This document shows positions 1-9,450 of a DNA stretch of 64,000 nt, one piece after another. Both the position numbers and the translations under genes were made by a program. Under the pieces are notes generated by a model. It made no database searches and had not been told where the DNA came from. It saw only the letters and a list, made by a program, of their open reading frames with translations. How positions within the stretch are numbered: position 1 is the stretch's first letter; each line of letters opens with the position of its first letter. The DNA is from Aggregatibacter kilianii (lineage in GTDB: Bacteria; Pseudomonadota; Gammaproteobacteria; Enterobacterales; Pasteurellaceae), in the NCBI RefSeq assembly GCF_003129965.1, contig NZ_NRCJ01000011.1, positions 41,567-105,566 on the forward strand, in the 5' to 3' direction.

Positions 1-227
1 GAAATCGCCGCGCCGATGTCACGCACATCGTAGTTGTAATCCGCCAATTCACGCACTTGTTGCAGGCTGTAATCGGTTTCCGCCGGAATGGTTTGCTTGG
101 CGGCTTGGCTGATAATCAAATGGGTTTCGATGTGTGGAAGGGTTTTTAACACGTCTAAAAGACGAATGGCATAAACGGCACCTGATGCGCCGGTTATGCC
201 AATAATCAGATGTTTTTTATCGTTCAT
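1..227 (-). CDS. ubiX: UbiX flavin prenyltransferase (N-terminal part; runs off the window)
   Basis: UbiX joins a dimethylallyl group to FMN, giving the prenylated FMN cofactor that the UbiD decarboxylase needs in ubiquinone synthesis. Only the first 75 or so residues are visible. They begin [20 protein letters not shown], the Rossmann-like flavin-binding start of the UbiX/Pad family, with the conserved GASG turn at about residues 12-15. The ATG at 225-227 overlaps the end of purF by 11 bases, so the two genes are probably cotranscribed. The rest of the gene lies to the left of the window. Confidence 0.9.
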   Translation of the reverse strand, partial: MNDKKHLIIGITGASGAVYAIRLLDVLKTLPHIETHLIISQAAKQTIPAETDYSLQQVRELADYNYDVRDIGAAI

Positions 228-1728
228 TGTGCATTTCAAGATTGGAGGAATCTTTCTCGCGTTTTTTCTTGGCGGTATCGTTACGTTGCGCAGCGATTTG
301 CTCCAAATATGCCTCGGAGATGTCTCCTGTGACGTAGCAGCCGGTAAAGACGGAGCAATCAAACTCTTTAATGGACGGATTTTCCTGCTGCACGGAACCG
401 GTTAAATCCGCAAGATCCTGGAAGATTAATTTGTCCACGCCGATAAGTTTCGCCACTTCGTCCGTATCGCGACCGAAGGCGATTAATTCGCTGCTGGTCG
501 GCATATCAATGCCGTATACGTTCGGGTAACGAATTTCCGGTGCGGCGGAAGCGAAATACACTTTCTTCGCCCCGGCGGCGCGTGCCATATCCACGATTTG
601 TTCGGACGTGGTGCCGCGCACGATGGAATCGTCCACCAACAAAACGTTTTTGCCTTTAAATTCGGAAGCGATGGTGTTCAGTTTGCGACGCACGGAACTG
701 GCGCGCTGTGCCTGCCCAGGCATGATGAAAGTGCGTCCCACATAGCGATTTTTCACAAAGCCTTGACGATAAGGTTTGTTTAATACGTTCGCAATACGCA
801 GTGCAATATCGTTAGAGGTTTCAGGCACCGGAATCACCACGTCAATATCCAAATCCTGCCATTCGCGGGCGATTTTTTCCCCTAAACGCTGTCCCATGTG
901 CACGCGGGCGGCATACACGGAAACGCCGTCAATGCAGGAATCCGGGCGGGCAAAATAGACATATTCAAAAATACAAGGCGTCAGCACCGGATTTTCGGCG
1001 CATTGCAGTGCGTATAATTTGCCGTCGAACGTCACATAAATGGCTTCGCCCGGCGCCACATCGCGCACAAATTCAAAGCCCACCACATCCAACGCCACGC
1101 TTTCGGAGGCAAACATGTATTCGGTTTTGCCGTTATCTTCACGTTTACCCAACACCAACGGACGAATACCGTGCGGATCACGAAATGCCACCATACCGTG
1201 ATCAATAATCATGGCGATACAGGCATAAGCGCCGCGAATATCTTTGTGAGTTTGTTTGATCGCCGTGAAAATATCCTGCGGTTCAAGGGCGTATTTTTGC
1301 GGTTGATCGAGATGATAAGCAAGAATATTCAGTAACAGCTCGGAATCGGAATTGGTGTTAACGTGACGGCGGGCAAGGTTAAACAGTTTTTGTTTGAGAT
1401 CCGCAGAATTGGTCAGGTTGCCGTTATGTACCAAGGTTAAACCGTACGGCGAATTCACATAAAAGGGTTGCGCTTCGGAAACACTGGAGCTGCCGGCGGT
1501 AGGATAACGCACATGACCAATACCGACATTGCCCGCTAAACGCAACATGTGCACTTGTTGGAATACGTCACTGACCAAGCCGTTCGCCTTACGCAACCGG
1601 AAGCGGTTTTCGTCATCAATGGTGACGATGCCCGCCGCGTCCTGTCCGCGATGCTGTAATACCGTTAAGGCATCATAAATAGCTTGATTTACCGGGGTGT
1701 GACCGATTATACCGACAATACCGCACAT
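217..1728 (-). CDS. purF: Amidophosphoribosyltransferase PurF
   Basis: PurF makes 5-phosphoribosylamine from PRPP and glutamine, the first committed step of purine synthesis. The protein (503 aa; E. coli 505) starts MCGIVGIIG, so removal of Met exposes the Cys nucleophile of the class II glutaminase domain. This fixes the start at 1728, although the reading frame stays open 48 bases further upstream. The C-terminal half has the phosphoribosyltransferase PRPP loop [13 protein letters not shown]. The gene follows cvpA by 13 bases and overlaps ubiX. The cvpA-purF pair is also found in E. coli, where it is repressed by PurR; a PurR-like operator lies upstream of cvpA here. Confidence 0.97.
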   Translation of the reverse strand: MCGIVGIIGHTPVNQAIYDALTVLQHRGQDAAGIVTIDDENRFRLRKANGLVSDVFQQVHMLRLAGNVGIGHVRYPTAGSSSVSEAQPFYVNSPYGLTLVHNGNLTNSADLKQKLFNLARRHVNTNSDSELLLNILAYHLDQPQKYALEPQDIFTAIKQTHKDIRGAYACIAMIIDHGMVAFRDPHGIRPLVLGKREDNGKTEYMFASESVALDVVGFEFVRDVAPGEAIYVTFDGKLYALQCAENPVLTPCIFEYVYFARPDSCIDGVSVYAARVHMGQRLGEKIAREWQDLDIDVVIPVPETSNDIALRIANVLNKPYRQGFVKNRYVGRTFIMPGQAQRASSVRRKLNTIASEFKGKNVLLVDDSIVRGTTSEQIVDMARAAGAKKVYFASAAPEIRYPNVYGIDMPTSSELIAFGRDTDEVAKLIGVDKLIFQDLADLTGSVQQENPSIKEFDCSVFTGCYVTGDISEAYLEQIAAQRNDTAKKKREKDSSNLEMHNER

Positions 1729-1741
1729 GCTTGTTGTTCCT

Positions 1742-2290
1742 CTATTGGTTTGGTGTTGTTGAACCCGGAGCCGCATTCGTCGCCGGGTTGGCGATTTGCT
1801 CCAAATTCAGGGTTGAATTTAAAAAACTGGAATTGGCTTGCAACTGCTGGAAGAACCAATCCACCACAAAACGAAAGTGCGGTATTAATTTGGATTCTTT
1901 CCACCAATCGCTTTGATTTGAACTGGTGAACGTATCTAAGAAGAACAACATGGCGGCGACGATTAAAATACCGCGCATTAAACCGAAACAAGCGCCAAGC
2001 ACACGATCCGTGCCGCTTAAGCCCGTGCGATCCACAAGTTGTCCTAATACATAATTAACGATGGCGCCGACAATCAATGAAGCGATGAATAAAATGCCGA
2101 TAGCCGCGCCGTTACGAATATACAGGGATTCGATGGAAGTGAGGAATCCCGCCAGATACATATAGAAGTTGCTTGCAATTAAAAATGCCACTATCCAGCT
2201 GGCAAGTGACATGACTTCGCGGACGAAACCGCGTAATAAACTGACAATAATGGAAAAAACAATAATGCCGATAATAATGTAATCAATCAT
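1742..2290 (-). CDS. cvpA: CvpA family inner-membrane protein
   Basis: CvpA is a small inner-membrane protein named for its need in colicin V export. Its cellular role is not settled, but it is encoded just before purF in many gamma-proteobacteria. The 182-aa product starts [13 protein letters not shown], has about four hydrophobic segments, and carries the basic loop RGFVREVMS near residue 22, typical of the family. The C-terminal tail after about residue 150 is polar and Asn/Thr/Pro-rich. I chose the ATG at 2290 over an upstream in-frame start because it begins the conserved family N-terminus. It is the first gene of the cvpA-purF-ubiX run. Confidence 0.92.
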   Translation of the reverse strand: MIDYIIIGIIVFSIIVSLLRGFVREVMSLASWIVAFLIASNFYMYLAGFLTSIESLYIRNGAAIGILFIASLIVGAIVNYVLGQLVDRTGLSGTDRVLGACFGLMRGILIVAAMLFFLDTFTSSNQSDWWKESKLIPHFRFVVDWFFQQLQANSSFLNSTLNLEQIANPATNAAPGSTTPNQ

Positions 2291-2341
2291 TAAATCATCT
2301 CTGTGCGTTGAAAAAGACATTTTCATTTGCAATGGGCGCAT

Positions 2342-2372
2342 ATTCTAGCAAAAAACGAAAACGTTTGCGCAA
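2342..2372 (-). promoter_or_regulatory. cvpA-purF promoter with PurR-type operator
   Basis: Reading the minus strand, a -10 like TAGAAT lies at 2342-2347 and a -35 like TTGCGC at 2367-2372 (spacer 19). Between and across them is the 16-base near-palindrome ACGAAAACGTTTGCGC at 2355-2370. It matches the known PurR operator pattern (ANGMAAACGTTTNCNT) very well. An operator overlapping the promoter fits repression by purine-loaded PurR. The PurR gene itself is not in the window. Confidence 0.8.
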
Positions 2373-2384
2373 GAAATATTGGCG

Positions 2385-2425
2385 GAAAAAATACGCCCTT
2401 TTGAGCAAATGACCAAAAGGGCGTT
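2385..2425 (-). terminator. Intrinsic terminator downstream of yfbV
   Basis: An 11-bp perfect stem (2393-2403 with 2414-2424) is followed on the minus strand by a T-rich tract, directly after the yfbV stop. It separates yfbV from the cvpA promoter. Confidence 0.8.
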
Positions 2426-2468
2426 ACTATACCATTGTTATGCTTGGGAATATAGAAAAATTCACAGG

Positions 2469-2912
2469 TTACAGATCTTGCCAGAAATCCCGTCCCAATT
2501 TTTGTTGCGCCAGTTTTAACAGCGTCGCCAAATCAAAATAAGTGGGTTGCTCGGGGAATGTCGGCAAGGCGATCCGCTTGTCTTTCAGCTTCTCAAAAAC
2601 ACGCTGAAAACCGACCGCACTTTTTGGCGGCAACGGTGTTTTTGCCCGCTTTCCCAACCAATAAATGCCCTGCAATGGCAGGAATAACGCAAATATGGCG
2701 GTTAACACCGCAACCGCCAACGCCATCGTATCGCCACGGGCGTAAAATTGCTGCCAAACCACAGAAAACACCGCCAGAAAAGGCATAAATTTTTGTGCAA
2801 ACACCGTCGCTTTGATCACTCGATTTTCCGGGAAAATTGCGCCGAGTTTCGGTTCTAAGGGCCAGGTTTTTAGATATTGCTGACCGGTTTTTAAGGTGCT
2901 AAAAAAGCCCAT
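2469..2912 (-). CDS. yfbV: YfbV family (UPF0208) membrane protein
   Basis: This 147-aa protein matches the YfbV family along its length: an N-terminal cytoplasmic part with KTWPLEPKL, the ENRVIKAT segment, two membrane helices (about residues 40-58 and 66-84) and a soluble C-terminal tail. In E. coli YfbV helps keep the Ter macrodomain insulated. That role is known for the family, not shown here. The gene is divergent from ackA, the same arrangement as in E. coli and Haemophilus. It contains one uptake signal (2614-2622). Confidence 0.9.
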   Translation of the reverse strand: MGFFSTLKTGQQYLKTWPLEPKLGAIFPENRVIKATVFAQKFMPFLAVFSVVWQQFYARGDTMALAVAVLTAIFALFLPLQGIYWLGKRAKTPLPPKSAVGFQRVFEKLKDKRIALPTFPEQPTYFDLATLLKLAQQKLGRDFWQDL

Positions 2913-3177
2913 TTATTACTTCATCCTTCTTTTTAACGTGGCGCTCACCATAACATAAAGCCGTGCTTTTTTATAATCATTCGGTAGATTTGGAGGAATG
3001 TGAAGGGTGAAATTTATTACCGCCGAAAATCACCGAATTTTTTGATTAATGTCGTGTTTTTTGAAGTTGAGAATTTATTTTATGTGGCGAAAGGTGTATC
3101 CTATGGCGGTTTAATTTTCTATTATTCGTTCATTATTTGAGCGAATTTTGTTTAACTCAAACCAGTATAGGTCGCTT
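2913..3177. promoter_or_regulatory. Divergent intergenic region, yfbV / ackA
   Basis: A 265-base AT-rich gap between two divergent genes must hold both promoters. I could not pick a convincing -35/-10 pair or an ArcA/FNR site by eye. Only a weak ribosome-binding AGG sits before ackA. Confidence 0.4.
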
Positions 3178-4380
3178 ATGTCTGAAAAATTAGTCCTAAT
3201 CCTCAATTGTGGTAGTTCCTCATTAAAATTCTCAATTCTTAATCCTGCAACAGGCGAAGAAAAATTATCCGGTTTAGCCGAAGCCTTTTATTTGCCTGAA
3301 GCCCGCATTAAATGGAAATTGCACGGTGAAAAAGGACAGGCAGATTTAGGTGCCGGTGCCGCCCATGCCGAAGCATTGAATTTCATTGTACATAACATTT
3401 TCTCTCTCGATCCTGAATTGCAAAAAGGCGTTGTTGCTATCGGTCACCGTATCGTACATGGCGGCGAGAAATTCACCTCTTCCGTTATCGTCACCGATGA
3501 AGTGGTAAAAGGCATTGAAGAAGCTATTCAATTCGCACCGTTACACAACCCGGCGCACTTAATCGGGATCAAAGAAGCCTTTAAATTATTCCCGCACTTA
3601 AAAGATAAAAACGTGGTGGTATTCGATACCGCATTCCACCAAACCATGCCGGAAGAGGCTTTCCTATACGCATTACCTTATTCTTTATACCGCGAACACG
3701 GCGTTCGTCGCTACGGCGCACACGGTACCAGCCACTACTATGTAAGCCGCGAAGCCGCAAAACGTTTAGGCGTACCGGAAGATAAAATCAACGTCATCAC
3801 TTGCCACTTGGGTAACGGCGGCTCCGTATCGGCAATCCGTCACGGTGAATGTATCGACACCTCCATGGGCTTAACCCCGTTAGAAGGCTTAGTGATGGGT
3901 ACCCGTTCCGGTGACATCGACCCGGCAATCGTGTTCTATATGCACGACACCTTGGGCATGTCCGTGAAAGAAATTAACGACACTTTAACCAAAAAATCCG
4001 GTTTACTCGGTTTAACCGAAGTGACCAGCGACTGTCGTTATGCGGAAGATAACTACGAAAAAGAAATCCCGGCAAAACGTGCTTTAGACGTGTACTGCTA
4101 CCGTTTGGCCAAATACATTGGCTCTTACATGGCGGTTATCGGTGAACGTTTAGATGCTATCGTATTTACCGGCGGTATCGGTGAAAACTCCGCCCATGTG
4201 CGTGAAATCACTTTAGATCACTTAAAATTATTCGGCTACAAACTGGATAAAGAAAAAAATCTTGCCGCCCGTTTCGGTAAAGAAGGTATCATCACCGCCG
4301 ATAACACCCCTATCGCCATGGTGATCCCAACCAATGAAGAATTAGTTATCGCACAAGATACTGCGCGTCTTTGTATCTAA
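3178..4380 (+). CDS. ackA: Acetate kinase AckA
   Basis: AckA converts acetyl phosphate and ADP to acetate and ATP, the energy-yielding last step of mixed-acid fermentation with Pta. The protein is 400 aa, the same as in E. coli. It has the ASKHA-fold signature [10 protein letters not shown] near the N-terminus, the acetate-binding VHGGEKFT region, the HGTSHYYVS motif, and the phosphate-loop GGIGENS near the C-terminus. I chose ATG 3178 because [14 protein letters not shown] is the family N-terminus. It lies 68 bases before pta, with a terminator hairpin between them. Confidence 0.98.
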   Translation: MSEKLVLILNCGSSSLKFSILNPATGEEKLSGLAEAFYLPEARIKWKLHGEKGQADLGAGAAHAEALNFIVHNIFSLDPELQKGVVAIGHRIVHGGEKFTSSVIVTDEVVKGIEEAIQFAPLHNPAHLIGIKEAFKLFPHLKDKNVVVFDTAFHQTMPEEAFLYALPYSLYREHGVRRYGAHGTSHYYVSREAAKRLGVPEDKINVITCHLGNGGSVSAIRHGECIDTSMGLTPLEGLVMGTRSGDIDPAIVFYMHDTLGMSVKEINDTLTKKSGLLGLTEVTSDCRYAEDNYEKEIPAKRALDVYCYRLAKYIGSYMAVIGERLDAIVFTGGIGENSAHVREITLDHLKLFGYKLDKEKNLAARFGKEGIITADNTPIAMVIPTNEELVIAQDTARLCI

Positions 4381-4393
4381 CATCAATAAAACG

Positions 4394-4423
4394 AACTGCC
4401 GATTTACTCGGCAGTTTCTTTTT
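4394..4423 (+). terminator. Intrinsic terminator between ackA and pta
   Basis: An 8-bp stem (4394-4401 with 4409-4416) with a 7-base loop is followed by a T-rich run. It probably terminates part of the ackA transcripts. pta could still be reached by read-through, since I saw no clear separate promoter in the 25 bases that follow. Confidence 0.75.
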
Positions 4424-4448
4424 GACTCACACAAATCAAAGGTAAATT

Positions 4449-6584
4449 ATGTCCCGTACTATTATTTTAATCCCGATTAGCACCGGCGTAGGCTTAACCA
4501 GCGTAAGTCTCGGTTTAATCAATGCACTTGAACAAAAAGGTGCCAAAGTCGGCTTCATGAAACCGATTTCCCAACCTAACACCGGTGAAGATATTATCGA
4601 CCGCACCACGTCTATCGTGCGCACCAGCACTGCCTTGGAAACTGCCGAACCTTTTATGTTAAGCGTAGCGGAATCCTTAATCGGTCAAAATCAATCCGAC
4701 GTGTTATTGGAAAAGATTGTTGAGAATCACCAAAAACTGTCTAAAAACAACGAAATTGTCATTGTGGAAGGTTTGATTCCGACCCGTAAACACGCTTTCG
4801 CCAACAGCATTAACTACGAAATCGCGCAAGCCCTAGATGCGGAAATCGTGTTAGTCGCCGCACCGTCCACCGAAACCCCGGCACAACTTAAAGAACGCGT
4901 AGAAGCCGCCGCCTCCTTATTCGGCGGTAAAGGCAACAAGAATTTACTCGGCGTTATCGTGAATAAATTCAACGCACCGGTGGATGAATCCGGCAGAACC
5001 CGCCCTGATTTAAGTGAAATTTTCGACTCCTTCCAACACAGCCACAACAGCGAATCTGAATTAGTCCGACTCTTCGCTCAAAGCCCGATTAAATTATTAG
5101 CGTGCATTCCTTGGTCTGCCGAACTTATCGCCACCCGTGCCATCGATTTAATCAAACACTTAGGTGCGGCGATTCTCAATGAAGGCGATGTCAGCCGCCG
5201 TATTCGCGGTATTACATTCTGCGCCAGAAGTCTGCCGAACATGGTGGAACATTTCCGTGCCGGTAGCTTATTGGTGGTTTCTGCCGACCGTCCCGACGTT
5301 ATCGTAGCGGCTGCGCTTGCGGTGTCCAACGGCATTGAAATCGGCGGTTTATTATTAACCGGCGGCTATAAACTGGATCCGCAAATCAAAAAACTTTGCC
5401 AACATGTGTTCGAAAGCAAGAAATTGCCGGTCTTCCGCATTGAAGGTAACACATGGCAAACCGCATTAAGCTTACAAAGTTTCAATCTTGAAGTGCCGGT
5501 TGACGACAAAGAACGTATTGAAAACATCAAACGTTACACCGGTGAGAAACTGGATGCCTCCTTTGTCAACGGCTTAGTGGAAGCCTCCAGCCGTTTACGT
5601 CGCTTATCTCCGCCGGCGTTCCGTTTCCAATTAACGGAATTAGCCCGCGCCGCCAACAAACGCATCGTGTTGCCGGAAGGTGATGAACCGCGTACCATCA
5701 AAGCGGCGATTTTGTGTGCCGAACGCGGTATTGCGGAATGTGTTCTATTAGCCAAACCGGAAGATGTACAACGCGTGGCGGAATCCCAAGGCGTGCAATT
5801 GGTGAAAGGCATTACCGTTGTTGATCCGGCAAGCGTGCGTGAAAACTACGTAGCGCGTTTGGTGGAATTGCGCAAAGCCAAAGGCATGACCGAAACTATG
5901 GCGCGCGAGCAGTTGGAAGATAACGTGGTGCTTGGCACCATGATGTTGGAAGCCAACGAAGTTGACGGCTTAGTGTCCGGCGCCGTTCACACTACAGCGA
6001 ATACCATTCGTCCGCCGATGCAAATCATCAAAACCGCTCCGGGCAGCTCCATCATTTCCTCTATCTTCTTTATGTTGCTACCGGATCAAGTGTTAGTCTA
6101 TGGCGACTGCGCGGTGAACCCGGATCCGACAGCAGAACAATTAGCGGAAATCGCCATTCAATCTGCCGAATCCGCTAAATCCTTCGGTATTGATCCGAAA
6201 GTGGCAATGATCTCTTACTCCACCGGCACATCAGGTAGCGGTGCTGACGTAGAGAAAGTGAAGGAAGCCACCCGTATCGCAAAAGAAAAACGTCCTGATT
6301 TACTCATCGACGGTCCGTTACAATACGACGCCGCCGTGATGGAAGACGTGGCACGTTCCAAAGCGCCGAACTCACCGGTTGCCGGTCAAGCCACTGTGTT
6401 CATCTTCCCGGATCTGAATACCGGTAACACCACCTACAAAGCGGTTCAACGCTCCGCCGACCTGGTTTCCATCGGACCAATGTTACAAGGTATGCGCAAA
6501 CCGGTGAACGACTTGTCTCGTGGTGCTTTAGTTGACGACATCGTGTACACCATTGCCTTAACCGCAATCCAAGCGACACAATAA
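4449..6584 (+). CDS. pta: Phosphate acetyltransferase Pta
   Basis: Pta interconverts acetyl-CoA and acetyl phosphate. At 711 aa it is the long, multidomain enterobacterial type (E. coli 714). It has an N-terminal P-loop/BioD-like domain (about 1-200), a central DRTGG domain (about 215-335) and the C-terminal catalytic PTA/PTB domain (from about 385). The catalytic domain is marked by [29 protein letters not shown] and the [15 protein letters not shown] stretch. The acetyl phosphate it makes can also feed two-component signalling. It pairs with ackA upstream and is followed by two successive terminators. Confidence 0.98.
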   Translation: MSRTIILIPISTGVGLTSVSLGLINALEQKGAKVGFMKPISQPNTGEDIIDRTTSIVRTSTALETAEPFMLSVAESLIGQNQSDVLLEKIVENHQKLSKNNEIVIVEGLIPTRKHAFANSINYEIAQALDAEIVLVAAPSTETPAQLKERVEAAASLFGGKGNKNLLGVIVNKFNAPVDESGRTRPDLSEIFDSFQHSHNSESELVRLFAQSPIKLLACIPWSAELIATRAIDLIKHLGAAILNEGDVSRRIRGITFCARSLPNMVEHFRAGSLLVVSADRPDVIVAAALAVSNGIEIGGLLLTGGYKLDPQIKKLCQHVFESKKLPVFRIEGNTWQTALSLQSFNLEVPVDDKERIENIKRYTGEKLDASFVNGLVEASSRLRRLSPPAFRFQLTELARAANKRIVLPEGDEPRTIKAAILCAERGIAECVLLAKPEDVQRVAESQGVQLVKGITVVDPASVRENYVARLVELRKAKGMTETMAREQLEDNVVLGTMMLEANEVDGLVSGAVHTTANTIRPPMQIIKTAPGSSIISSIFFMLLPDQVLVYGDCAVNPDPTAEQLAEIAIQSAESAKSFGIDPKVAMISYSTGTSGSGADVEKVKEATRIAKEKRPDLLIDGPLQYDAAVMEDVARSKAPNSPVAGQATVFIFPDLNTGNTTYKAVQRSADLVSIGPMLQGMRKPVNDLSRGALVDDIVYTIALTAIQATQ

Positions 6585-6594
6585 AAGGCAAAGC

Positions 6595-6619
6595 CAACGT
6601 TAAAAAAACGTTGTTTTTT
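6595..6619 (+). terminator. Intrinsic terminator after pta
   Basis: Stem 6595-6601 with 6607-6613 is followed by six T. It begins 10 bases after the pta stop. Confidence 0.8.
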
Positions 6620-6644
6620 GTGACCGCACTTTCGCGGACAACAT

Positions 6645-6675
6645 AAAACCGCACTTGATAAACAGGTGCGGTTTT
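6645..6675 (+). terminator. Second hairpin after pta built from an uptake signal
   Basis: A 10-bp perfect stem, aaaaccgcac with gtgcggtttt (6645-6654 and 6666-6675), contains an uptake signal at 6648-6656. A further uptake signal sits at 6623-6631. It probably acts as a backup terminator. Confidence 0.65.
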
Positions 6676-6732
6676 GTATAACCGGCATCCGATACCAACC
6701 ACATTAGCATTTATTCAATCTAAGGAAACGTG

Positions 6733-7581
6733 ATGGAAACCTCTCTGCATCAACTCAAATGGGGAATATTTAACTTACTCAAAGGCGACATGATCAGCGA
6801 ATTTGCCAAACGTTACGGCGAATGGTCTGAAACGGAAGTGCAATTTCTGATAAACAACTTAGCTGAAGACGATAATGTCATTGAAGTAGGTTCCAACATC
6901 GGTATGCATTCCGTACCTTTGGCAAAAGCGATTCCTCAAGGCAGGCTGTTCTGTTTTGAGCCTCAACGGATTATCTATCAACAATTATGCTGTAATCTGA
7001 ACCTGAATAGTTTAGTGAATGTTTATGCATTCAATTCCGGTGTCGGCAATCAAAACACTGTCATAGAAACGCAAAGCACCGACTATAACACAAGTTGGAA
7101 TTACGGCAGTTTTTCATTAGATAAAGGATTTAGCACGGAGTCACCCTTTCACGGTGCCACAAAAAACGAAATGACACCGATAATAAAACTGGATTCACAA
7201 CTGCAAATAGCACAACTGACTTCATTAAAGCTACTTAAAATTGATGCGGAAGGATTTGAGTTAAAAGTCTTAAAAGGAGCCCAAAATACCATCAAAAAAT
7301 TGCAACCGCTTATTTTTATTGAAGCTCACTTACATTCATGTAATGCCTTGCTTTCCCATTTAAGAAGCATAAATTATCGATGCTATTGGTTTGTATCGAA
7401 ACGTTATCGCACCAACAACTATTTTAATAATCCGAATGCTATTGATGGATATGACATCAATTTTATCTGCTACCCACAAAAACAGTTAGATAAGCAACAG
7501 ATCATACCGCCGGATTATCTCGTTGAAGCCGAATTCATCTCCGGCGATGAAATTTCCATCGTTCCTATTCCGGAAAGTTAA
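6733..7581 (+). CDS. FkbM family methyltransferase
   Basis: This is a 282-aa class I SAM-dependent methyltransferase of the FkbM (Methyltransf_21) type. The SAM-binding loop is seen as VIEVGSNIGMHSVPLAKA (about residues 50-67), followed by the acidic FCFEPQ strand. The family-typical LKIDAEGFELKVLKGA lies near residue 175, then LIFIEAH. FkbM enzymes often O-methylate sugars or secondary metabolites; the substrate here is unknown. An AAGGA ribosome site 6 bases upstream supports ATG 6733. The next gene starts 1 base after its stop, so the two are cotranscribed. It looks accessory: neither neighbour block needs it. Confidence 0.85.
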   Translation: METSLHQLKWGIFNLLKGDMISEFAKRYGEWSETEVQFLINNLAEDDNVIEVGSNIGMHSVPLAKAIPQGRLFCFEPQRIIYQQLCCNLNLNSLVNVYAFNSGVGNQNTVIETQSTDYNTSWNYGSFSLDKGFSTESPFHGATKNEMTPIIKLDSQLQIAQLTSLKLLKIDAEGFELKVLKGAQNTIKKLQPLIFIEAHLHSCNALLSHLRSINYRCYWFVSKRYRTNNYFNNPNAIDGYDINFICYPQKQLDKQQIIPPDYLVEAEFISGDEISIVPIPES

Positions 7582-7582
7582 T

Positions 7583-8356
7583 ATGAAGCCCACTTTTTTA
7601 TATGCCTCCGCCACCTTGAGCGCAATAACCTTAACCGCCCACGCTATATCCCCGCAACAAGCGGGGCATTGCTACCAAACCGCTTATCCGCAAAGCGTGC
7701 AATATGAAAACGGTGAGCTTATCGTCAATGGACAAAAACTGCCGATAACCGAATTTGTTGGCAATTTTAATGAGAAATTGCATCATGGTGAATTACTGGA
7801 TCAGCTTTCGCAGCGCTACCCTTTGGATTTCTCGATTCCGGCACAAAATGCCGATCCGGGCAGAATTCGCAATGATACTTTTTTTTCGGCGATGTATGGT
7901 GATACGGAGCAGACAATCAGAAAAAATCTGGTTTCCGTACATTGGGCACCTAACGGCAAAACCTTATCGTTTAATCGCGTCAATGGCGCAGCGCAAGCGT
8001 TACAGAAAGTAGGAGAAGAAATTGCGCAAAACCCGCAATTAATCGCCTATGTTGCCAAACCTGCCGGCACTTTCAATTATCGCGTCATCAGCGGCACAAA
8101 ACGCCGTAGCGCCCACGCCTTCGGTATTGCCATTGATTTTACCCTGCCCAATGGGCTTGGCACTTACTGGCAATGGAGCGGCTGCAAAGCCGATTCGCCC
8201 TGCCCTTATCCGAAAAAACTCATCCAAGATCCAAAGCTCAAGCAACTCGTCGGTATATTTGAAAAACACGGTTTTATTTGGGGCGGGAAATGGTATCACC
8301 ACGATTCTGTGCATTTTGAATATCGCCCGGAATTGCTACATCCGAATTGTCGTTGA
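7583..8356 (+). CDS. Secreted M15-family D-Ala-D-Ala carboxypeptidase-like protein
   Basis: A 257-aa protein with a clear signal peptide (MKPTFLYASATLSAITLTAHA, cut near residue 21). The mature part is a peptidase M15 (VanY-like) domain. The zinc motif SAHAFGIAIDF (about 179-189) supplies the first His and Asp. HFEYRP near the C-terminus (about 246) supplies the second His. M15 enzymes cut D-Ala-D-Ala or related bonds in peptidoglycan. I infer a periplasmic cell-wall role; whether it acts as a carboxypeptidase or an endopeptidase cannot be told. The start at 7583 is chosen because it opens the signal peptide. It follows the FkbM gene with 1 base between. Confidence 0.85.
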   Translation: MKPTFLYASATLSAITLTAHAISPQQAGHCYQTAYPQSVQYENGELIVNGQKLPITEFVGNFNEKLHHGELLDQLSQRYPLDFSIPAQNADPGRIRNDTFFSAMYGDTEQTIRKNLVSVHWAPNGKTLSFNRVNGAAQALQKVGEEIAQNPQLIAYVAKPAGTFNYRVISGTKRRSAHAFGIAIDFTLPNGLGTYWQWSGCKADSPCPYPKKLIQDPKLKQLVGIFEKHGFIWGGKWYHHDSVHFEYRPELLHPNCR

Positions 8357-8385
8357 AAATAATATTCTAAATTAAATATCATAAA

Positions 8386-8826
8386 TTAATAAATAAAAAT
8401 CCAATACATTATTAAAAAACTAGAAAAAGAGAAAAACATAGATACTATAAAAGCAATAATTGAAGAATCATTAACAATATACTTAGGATATAAAATAACA
8501 AGTAAAATAGAAATAAAAGATGAAAAAAAACACCCATAAAGGTAAAGAAAAACACCTGAATCATCATATTTTCTAAAAAATAAATAATATACAATGAGAA
8601 TAACAGTAGATGTTACTAAAGATCCAGTCATTGCTGAGGGTCTAACAAAATAATAAAGAATATTAGAAATGATAAGAGGAATAATAAAAATTAGAACATT
8701 TTCTTTATAGTAATGGATAGATTTTATTTCATGATAATTAATAAAAGAATCAATAAAAGGTAATGCCATTGGCACAATAATTGCCAATGCTATTACAATA
8801 AATAAAAAGAAGAATTCCTTAGACAT
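8386..8826 (-). CDS. Hypothetical AT-rich polytopic membrane protein
   Basis: I do not recognise this 146-aa protein. It has four to five hydrophobic segments (about residues 4-25, 43-60, 65-84, 90-112 and 122-143) with a short polar loop YYLFFRKYDDSG. It has no signal-peptide cleavage site or catalytic motif. It is much richer in A and T than its neighbours, lacks uptake signals, and lies convergent to the M15 gene, which suggests later acquisition. The ATG at 8826 has a GAGGATT stretch a few bases upstream as a plausible ribosome site. Confidence 0.6.
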   Translation of the reverse strand: MSKEFFFLFIVIALAIIVPMALPFIDSFINYHEIKSIHYYKENVLIFIIPLIISNILYYFVRPSAMTGSLVTSTVILIVYYLFFRKYDDSGVFLYLYGCFFSSFISILLVILYPKYIVNDSSIIAFIVSMFFSFSSFLIMYWIFIY

Positions 8827-8900
8827 AGAGAATCCTCAATACTATATAAGAATATTAGAGATTATACTTATTTTTTAATAAATTGATAGAAAAATAAGAT

Positions 8901-8952
8901 TTAAGTGCGGTCGGTTTAAAAAACGTTTTTCAAACTGACCGCACTTTTTTTA
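8901..8952 (-). terminator. Inverted uptake-signal pair downstream of folK
   Basis: Uptake signals at 8903-8911 and 8938-8946 face each other and form an 11-bp stem with a T-run on the minus side, just past the folK stop. Confidence 0.75.
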
Positions 8953-9450
8953 AAAGACAATATCCCCTTTCTTTTTTACGATCATCATCTGATGATGAGC
9001 AAACTTTTGTGCAATCACAGTTATAGATTGCCCGTTCGGTAAAGAAAGACTCGGGGCAATTTCCGCCAAAGGAATCATCACGAATTCACGATTGTGCATA
9101 TCGTAATGAGGAACGGTGAGACGTTCCGATTGAATGGTTTGGTCGGCATAAAGCAAAATATCCAAATCCAGCGTGCGCTCGCCCCAACGACGAAGACGAA
9201 CACGGCCTTGCTCGCGCTCAATACGTTGTAATTCGTCCAGTAGTGCAAGGGGCGGAAGTGCCGTTTCCAAACAGGCGACGGCATTTACATAATCAGGCTG
9301 ATCTTGCGGCCCAAGGGGTTTGCTTTGATAGAAAGAGCTGACGGCAGTGAGTTTACTGTCGGGTAACCGATTCATCGCCTGCAACGCAGAAACTAATTGT
9401 TCCTGCGGTTCCGCCAAATTACTGCCAAGGGCGATATAAACCTTATCCAT
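8950..9450 (-). CDS. folK: HPPK, 2-amino-4-hydroxy-6-hydroxymethyldihydropteridine pyrophosphokinase
   Basis: FolK transfers pyrophosphate from ATP to 6-hydroxymethyl-dihydropterin, the step before FolP in folate synthesis. The 166-aa product has the family's N-terminal YIALGSNL, the SSFYQSKPLGPQDQPDYVNA region and the ATP/Mg site RWGERTLDLDILLY, followed by LTVPH and NREFVMIPL. It overlaps the end of pcnB by 8 bases, so it is translated from the pcnB transcript, as in E. coli and H. influenzae. folP, whose product uses its output, is 30 kb away in this window. Confidence 0.97.
   Translation of the reverse strand: MDKVYIALGSNLAEPQEQLVSALQAMNRLPDSKLTAVSSFYQSKPLGPQDQPDYVNAVACLETALPPLALLDELQRIEREQGRVRLRRWGERTLDLDILLYADQTIQSERLTVPHYDMHNREFVMIPLAEIAPSLSLPNGQSITVIAQKFAHHQMMIVKKKGDIVF

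Noticed and set aside
1707..1991. Open frames across cvpA in other frames
   Set aside because: Shadows of cvpA; their sequence has no membrane-protein or domain character consistent with a gene.
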